Of a stretch of DNA of 9,739 nt, positions 5,625-9,739 are shown piece after piece. The stretch comes from an uncultured Sphingomonadales bacterium. GTDB lineage: Bacteria; Pseudomonadota; Alphaproteobacteria; Sphingomonadales; Sphingomonadaceae. A program made the position numbers and the translations under genes. Every line of letters starts with the position of its first letter. The stretch's first letter is position 1. Under the pieces are notes generated by a model. That model ran no database searches, was not told the origin of the DNA, and was given only the letters and a program-made list of their open reading frames with translations. The DNA lies in contig CAIPWG010000266.1 in NCBI GenBank assembly GCA_903868655.1, positions 1 through 9,739 of the forward strand. The letters run 5' to 3'.

Positions 5625-8297
5625 TCAGGCGGCCAGCTTGCGCAACACGTATTGCAGGATACCGCCGTTGTTGAAGTATTCGATTTCGTTGGCGGTATCG
5701 ATCCGGCACAGCGCGGTGAAGCTGAAGCTGCTGCCATCCTTGCGGGTCACCACCACTTCGACATCCTGCCGCGGTTTCAGGCTGGCCACGCCGGTAATTG
5801 TGAACGTGTCGTCGCCGGTAAGGCCCAAAGTCTGGCGCGTATCGCCATTCTTGAACTGCAACGGCAGCACGCCCATTCCGACCAGGTTTGACCGGTGGAT
5901 GCGTTCAAAGCTTTCCACAATCACCGTGCGCACGCCCAGCAGCTTGGTACCCTTGGCAGCCCAGTCGCGCGAAGAGCCTGTGCCATATTCCTTGCCCGCG
6001 ACAACCACGGTGGGCACACCATCGGCCTTGTGCTTCATCGCCACGTCATAGACCGATCCGACTTCTTCGCCATAGCGCGAAAGGCCGCCTTCGGTGCCGG
6101 GAACGATTTCATTCTTGATGCGGATATTGGCAAAAGTGCCGCGCATCATCACGTCGTGGTGGCCACGACGCGCGCCGTACGAGTTGAAATCGGCCTTGGC
6201 GACCTGATGCTCAAGCAGCCATGCGCCAGCCGGGCTGTCGGCCTTGATATTGCCGGCGGGGCTGATGTGGTCGGTGGTGATTGAATCGCCCAGGATCAGC
6301 AAAGGCTTGGCCTCGATGATGTCGCTCACTGCTTCGGGCGTCATGGTCAACCCGTCGAAATAAGGCGGATTGGCAACATACGTTGAGCCTGCACGCCACT
6401 GATAGGTTTCCGAACCCGTGACATTGATCGCCTGCCAGTGCTTGTCGCCCTTGTACACATCGGCATAGCGCGCCTGGAACATTGCACGATCAAGCGCCCC
6501 GGCCATCACGGTCGCCACTTCGGCATTGGTTGGCCAGATGTCTTTCAAATAGACATCAACACCATCCTTGCTCGTACCGATCGGGGTCGTGGTGAAATCC
6601 TCGATCACTGTGCCCTTCAACGCATAAGCCACGACCAGCGGCGGGCTGGCCAGAAAATTGGCGCGTACATCGGGGCTGACACGGCCTTCAAAGTTGCGGT
6701 TGCCCGAGATGACCGAGGCCGCGACGATACCATGTTCGTTGATCGCCTTGCTGATCGGTTCGGCCAGCGGACCCGAGTTGCCGATGCAGGTCGTGCAGCC
6801 ATAGCCGACCAGGTTGAACCCGATATTGTCGAGATGGCTCTGCAAACCGGCCTTGATCAGGTAATCTGTTACCACTTGTGACCCAGGCGCCAGCGAAGTC
6901 TTGACCCATGGCTTTGGCTTCAAACCGAATTCATCGGCCTTTTTCGCGACGAGGCCAGCAGCGATCAGCACGCCCGGGTTCGACGTGTTGGTGCAGCTGG
7001 TGATCGCGGCGATCACCACGTCACCGTCGCCGATGTCATGGCTCTTGCCCTCTACGGCGACACGAGTCTGGCTCTTCTTGTAAAGCTCGCCCAGATCCTT
7101 GTTGAACACGTCATCGACATCGGGCAGCGTCACCTTGTCCTGCGGACGCTTTGGACCCGCGAGCGACGGCACCACGGTCGACAGATCGAGTTCGAGTGTC
7201 GAAGAGAAAATCGGTTCAATCGAAGGATCGATCCAGAAACCCTGTTCTTTGGCATAGGCTTCGACCAGCGCAATCTGGTCTTCTTCGCGACCGGTCAGAC
7301 GCAGATAGTCGAGCGTTTTGTCATCAATCCCGAAAAAGCCGCAAGTTGCACCATATTCGGGCGCCATATTGGCGAGCGTGGCGCGATCGGCCAGCGTCAG
7401 CCCGGACAGGCCGGGACCATAGTATTCGACAAAGCGGCCAACGACGCCATGCTTGCGCAGCAGATTGGTGGCAGTCAGCACCAGATCGGTCGCGGTCACG
7501 CCCTCCTTCAGCTCGCCGACGAACTTGAAGCCGACCACTTCGGGGATCAGCATCGACACCGGCTGACCCAACATCGCGGCCTCGGCCTCGATCCCGCCAA
7601 CACCCCAACCCAGTACACCCAGGCCGTTGACCATGGTGGTGTGGCTATCGGTACCGACGCACGTGTCGGGATACGCCACTGCAACACCATCCTGATCCGT
7701 GCTGGTCCACACCGCCTGCGCGATATTTTCCAGATTGACCTGGTGGCAGATGCCGGTGCCCGGGGGCACGGCATAAAAATTGTTGAGGCTCTTCGATCCC
7801 CATTTGAGGAAGTCATAGCGTTCAAGATTACGATGATATTCGATCTCGACATTCTGATCGAATGCCTGCGGGGTGCCGAATTCATCGACCATCACCGAGT
7901 GGTCGATCACCAGATTGACCGGGACCAGCGGGTTGATCTTGCTGGTGTCGCCACCCAGTTTCGCAATCGCATCGCGCATCGCGGCCAGATCGACCACGCA
8001 CGGCACGCCGGTGAAATCCTGCAACAGCACGCGTGCAGGGCGGTACTGGATTTCATTCTGCGATTCGACGGGGCTGCTCTGCCAATCGATCAGCGCCTTC
8101 ACATCGTCGGTGGAGACCGTAAAGCCACCATCTTCGAAGCGCAGCAGATTTTCCAGCAGCACTTTCATCGAAAACGGCAGACGCGAGATATCGCCAAACT
8201 TGGCCGCTGCCTTCGATAGCGAATAGTAGGCGAAAGTCTTGCCTGCGACGGTAAGCGTGCTGCGGGTGCCGAGCGTGTCCTGTCCGACTTGGGTCAT
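5625..8297 (-). CDS. acnA: Aconitate hydratase A (aconitase)
   Basis: AcnA interconverts citrate and isocitrate through cis-aconitate in the TCA cycle, using a [4Fe-4S] cluster in the cytoplasm. The 890-residue protein from the ATG at 8295-8297 starts [15 protein letters not shown] and matches the length of E. coli AcnA. The cluster cysteines are C435 in [12 protein letters not shown] and C501/C504 in [13 protein letters not shown]. Other family segments are [11 protein letters not shown] (128-138), [20 protein letters not shown] (214-233), [16 protein letters not shown], and the swivel-domain [19 protein letters not shown] and [13 protein letters not shown]. An upstream in-frame GTG at 8355-8357 would add 20 residues that do not look like aconitase; AAGGGA 12 bases before the ATG supports the shorter start. 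No key residue is missing. It converges with the PEP-CTERM gene across two terminators. Confidence 0.97.
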   Translation of the reverse strand: MTQVGQDTLGTRSTLTVAGKTFAYYSLSKAAAKFGDISRLPFSMKVLLENLLRFEDGGFTVSTDDVKALIDWQSSPVESQNEIQYRPARVLLQDFTGVPCVVDLAAMRDAIAKLGGDTSKINPLVPVNLVIDHSVMVDEFGTPQAFDQNVEIEYHRNLERYDFLKWGSKSLNNFYAVPPGTGICHQVNLENIAQAVWTSTDQDGVAVAYPDTCVGTDSHTTMVNGLGVLGWGVGGIEAEAAMLGQPVSMLIPEVVGFKFVGELKEGVTATDLVLTATNLLRKHGVVGRFVEYYGPGLSGLTLADRATLANMAPEYGATCGFFGIDDKTLDYLRLTGREEDQIALVEAYAKEQGFWIDPSIEPIFSSTLELDLSTVVPSLAGPKRPQDKVTLPDVDDVFNKDLGELYKKSQTRVAVEGKSHDIGDGDVVIAAITSCTNTSNPGVLIAAGLVAKKADEFGLKPKPWVKTSLAPGSQVVTDYLIKAGLQSHLDNIGFNLVGYGCTTCIGNSGPLAEPISKAINEHGIVAASVISGNRNFEGRVSPDVRANFLASPPLVVAYALKGTVIEDFTTTPIGTSKDGVDVYLKDIWPTNAEVATVMAGALDRAMFQARYADVYKGDKHWQAINVTGSETYQWRAGSTYVANPPYFDGLTMTPEAVSDIIEAKPLLILGDSITTDHISPAGNIKADSPAGAWLLEHQVAKADFNSYGARRGHHDVMMRGTFANIRIKNEIVPGTEGGLSRYGEEVGSVYDVAMKHKADGVPTVVVAGKEYGTGSSRDWAAKGTKLLGVRTVIVESFERIHRSNLVGMGVLPLQFKNGDTRQTLGLTGDDTFTITGVASLKPRQDVEVVVTRKDGSSFSFTALCRIDTANEIEYFNNGGILQYVLRKLAA

Positions 8298-8513
8298 GGC
8301 GATGCGGATTCCCTTATAGTGGCTGCATATCTGCTGCACCGCCCGGGGACCCGGCACAACCCGAAATCGGGAAAAGCCGAAGCGCGAGACAGGACATGCC
8401 TTGCGAAGCGGTTCGCCCGATGCGCGTTTGCATAAGCCACGTCAAGGGTGGCGAAGCGCTAAGATTGCGGGTTTTTGCGCAAGGGACTGCGATCTGTGCG
8501 GTCGAAACAGCTT

Positions 8514-8526
8514 AATGCGTCGCATT
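8514..8526. promoter_or_regulatory. Palindrome AATGCG-T-CGCATT in the acnA upstream region
   Basis: A perfect 6-bp inverted repeat surrounds a single central base, followed by an AT-rich TTGCAATTAAT. The one-base centre rules out an RNA hairpin but suits a dimeric DNA-binding protein. It lies 217 bases upstream of the acnA start and 123 bases upstream of the small ORF. It does not match iron-regulator sites I know (IscR, RirA, Irr). Confidence 0.35.
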
Positions 8527-8636
8527 TGCAATTAATCAGTGGCTATTGGGCAGATACTTAGGTTCATCCCCGTTGCCCGCAGCACGAAAGCCGTAATCCC
8601 CCCCGCCATAGACTTTGCGTCCGAACGCCGTCCCAC

Positions 8637-8641
8637 AGGAG
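8637..8641 (+). promoter_or_regulatory. Strong Shine-Dalgarno of the 50-codon ORF
   Basis: AGGAG stands 7 bases before the ATG at 8649. It is the strongest ribosome-binding site in the window and the main argument that this short frame is translated. Confidence 0.65.
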
Positions 8642-8648
8642 AAACGCG

Positions 8649-8801
8649 ATGAAATTCCCCCGGTCGCCAACCCCGCTTACGATGCCTGCGCAACCGACAC
8701 CGATCGCGGATCATTCGCTGTTGATCATTGTGCTGGCATTGTCGGCGGCGCTCACCGCGGGCGCTGCCATCGCACAAATCCAAGCGGCTTTGGGTTTTTA
8801 A
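8649..8801 (+). CDS. Small hypothetical membrane protein (50 aa)
   Basis: A 50-residue frame begins MKFPRSPTPLTMPAQPTPIA. It has a Pro-rich, weakly basic N-terminus, one hydrophobic segment at about residues 24-43 (SLLIIVLALSAALTAGAAIA), and ends AQIQAALGF. An ideal AGGAG ribosome-binding site precedes the ATG by 7 bases. The hydrophobic stretch could be a membrane anchor or, less likely given its position, a signal peptide. Its TAA overlaps the TAA of the minus-strand tag-EamA gene, so the two are convergent with a 4-base overlap and no terminator between. I do not recognise a family. A minus-strand frame over 8532-8783 is much less protein-like. Confidence 0.55.
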   Translation: MKFPRSPTPLTMPAQPTPIADHSLLIIVLALSAALTAGAAIAQIQAALGF

Positions 8802-9739
8802 GCTGGATTGGGCTGACCGTTGTCACGCCGCGTGGCAACGGCCAGCAGACAGCCGGCGACAATCAGCATGACCCCTGCCAGCGTGCGCAGGGTCACCGCT
8901 TCGTTGAACATCACCCAGCCGACCAGGGCCGCCCAGATAAACGCCGTATATTCCAGCGGCACCAACACTTGCGCCTCCGCCCGTGCATAAGCCCAGCCAA
9001 TCAGCATCAGCGACACGACCGCCAGCACCGCGCCGGCACCCACCAACAGCGTCTGGCCCCCAGTGGGTATCGATGCCAGCCACCAGGCCCCCGGCGCAAA
9101 CAGCGCGCTGATGAACAGGTTTTGAAAGAACGCGATTTCAACGGGTCCGGCCACTTGCGCCTGCCGACGCTGCACAACCAGATTAATTGCATAGAGTACC
9201 GCCGACGCCAGAATGGCCATCATCCCGTGTACGGCGGCCGGCGTGTATGATCCGCCAAATTTGCCAACGGCGATCAACCCGACCCCGCCCAGCGCCAGTA
9301 CCGATCCCAGCACTGCGCGCCGATCGATCGTTTCCCCCAAAAATGCGGCGGCCAGAAACAGCGCAATCAACGGCGCGATAAACGACAGCGCCATCGCTTC
9401 GGCCGATGTGCTCATCTTCGCCAGCGCGTCGCGCGTGAGTTTCGCGGGTCGGGACGCCGGGCCGGGTTCCCACCGCCAGAAATAGGCGGCAAGCGAGCCG
9501 AATTCCGCAGCGAGTTCCCCCGCCCTTTGCGCATTGTTGATGGCCGATTCGATCTTGCCGCGATGGCGGACAATGGCGGCGTTGCCCAGCAGGCGCTCGA
9601 CATCGCGGGCGGTGAAAAGGGCGACGCGGGTGACGTCGAAATTCGCGAACGCAGCGCGAAATGCCTCGCGCTTGCGCAGGATCGTGAGCCAGCTCAAGCC
9701 GGCCTGGAATCCTTCGAGGCAGATCTTCTCGAACAGGCG
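8798..9739 (-). CDS. Chimeric ORF: Tag (DNA-3-methyladenine glycosylase I) N-terminal part fused to EamA/DMT transporter C-terminal part; 5' end beyond window
   Basis: The frame stays open to the right edge, so the start is outside. The first ~110 visible residues are Tag: RLFEKICLEGFQAG then LSWLTILRKREAFRAAFANF (substrate-pocket Glu and Trp region), a helical IVRHRGKIESAINNA segment and YFWRW. Tag normally continues with ALKKRGF.FVGPT..YAFMQA.G.VNDH, which includes the C-terminal zinc ligands. Here, after STSAEAMALS, the sequence becomes FIAPLIALFLAAAFLGETID and runs as an EamA-type drug/metabolite transporter with about seven helices (TM4 to TM10 of the usual ten), including YINLVVQRR-like and PLEYTAFIWAALVGW segments, to the TAA at 8798-8800. 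The Tag C-terminus and transporter TM1-3 are both absent. Neither activity can be expected. Either a deletion fused two genes or the assembly joined them wrongly. Confidence 0.8.
   Translation of the reverse strand, partial: RLFEKICLEGFQAGLSWLTILRKREAFRAAFANFDVTRVALFTARDVERLLGNAAIVRHRGKIESAINNAQRAGELAAEFGSLAAYFWRWEPGPASRPAKLTRDALAKMSTSAEAMALSFIAPLIALFLAAAFLGETIDRRAVLGSVLALGGVGLIAVGKFGGSYTPAAVHGMMAILASAVLYAINLVVQRRQAQVAGPVEIAFFQNLFISALFAPGAWWLASIPTGGQTLLVGAGAVLAVVSLMLIGWAYARAEAQVLVPLEYTAFIWAALVGWVMFNEAVTLRTLAGVMLIVAGCLLAVATRRDNGQPNPA
9383..9403 (-). other. Tag/EamA junction (shared AEAMALS segment)
   Basis: The seven codons for AEAMALS fit both parents: Tag proteins have a TPE(A/S).ALSK-like run and EamA proteins an AEA.ALSFIAPL-like run. 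The exact breakpoint therefore cannot be placed within these 21 bases, as expected for joining at a short homology. Confidence 0.6.

Larger units (their letters stand above)
8298..8648. other. Divergent intergenic region between acnA and the small membrane-protein ORF
   Basis: These 351 bases hold no convincing gene. They contain a possible acnA Shine-Dalgarno (AAGGGA on the minus strand, 8310-8315), a short inverted repeat CCCGA-AA-TCGGG (8360-8371), a palindrome at 8514-8526 and a TTGACG on the minus strand near 8440 that lacks a good -10 at normal spacing. The acnA promoter probably lies here but I cannot place it with confidence. I see no terminator or structured-RNA signature. Confidence 0.6.

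Noticed and set aside
7038..8219. Plus-strand frame of 393 codons opposite acnA
   Set aside because: It is complementary to well-conserved aconitase sequence and has the His/Arg-rich look of an antisense frame.
8298..8357. 20-residue N-terminal extension of AcnA from GTG at 8357
   Set aside because: The added residues do not resemble aconitase, and a better-placed Shine-Dalgarno serves the ATG at 8297.
8615..9250. Plus-strand frame of 211 codons
   Set aside because: It is antisense to the EamA segment, Arg/His/Gln-rich, and lacks any membrane or domain pattern; the AGGAG site serves the ATG at 8649 in another frame.
1..9739. A new defence, mobile or biosynthetic system
   Set aside because: The genes are core recombination, TCA-cycle, surface-protein and membrane-protein genes; no transposase, integrase, nuclease-helicase pair, attachment site or toxin-antitoxin pair is visible.

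Overview
The window is high-GC, densely coded DNA that looks like a chromosomal segment of an alphaproteobacterium. A sphingomonad (Novosphingobium/Sphingomonas-like) is the best guess. This rests on the yebC-ruvC-(DUF4337-like)-ruvA-ruvB gene order, the PEP-CTERM protein, an aconitase very close to AcnA and the codon style. I could not run a database search, so the taxonomy is inference.

Left part (1-3985): a CPBP-type intramembrane protease fragment runs leftwards off the window edge from 346. Diverging from it is a co-directional block that reads as one operon: yebC (translation/regulatory factor), ruvC (Holliday-junction resolvase), a small three-helix membrane protein resembling DUF4337, ruvA (junction-binding subunit) and ruvB (branch-migration motor). 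RuvAB and RuvC act together to migrate and resolve recombination intermediates. The ruvB reading frame is broken by what looks like one extra T in a T4 run near 3534-3537, although everything downstream remains well conserved.

Middle part (3986-5624): an intergenic stretch with short inverted repeats precedes a secreted, serine/threonine/glycine-rich protein that ends in a PEP-CTERM sorting signal. Its gene holds three kinds of in-frame tandem repeat, including exactly 5 x 30 bp followed without a gap by 6 x 36 bp. Two strong bidirectional hairpin terminators separate it from the convergent acnA.

Right part (5625-9739): acnA (aconitate hydratase A, TCA cycle) lies on the minus strand. A 350-bp divergent intergenic region follows, then a 50-codon small membrane-protein ORF with a strong Shine-Dalgarno. 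On the minus strand, entering from the right edge, is a chimeric ORF: the N-terminal part of DNA-3-methyladenine glycosylase I (Tag) fused in frame to the last seven helices of an EamA/DMT transporter. The joint lies in a short stretch that fits both families.

Most of the window is ordinary core genome. The items most worth checking are the tag-EamA chimera, the ruvB frameshift and the nested repeats of the PEP-CTERM gene. I see no CRISPR array, insertion sequence, tRNA, rRNA or recognisable defence system.
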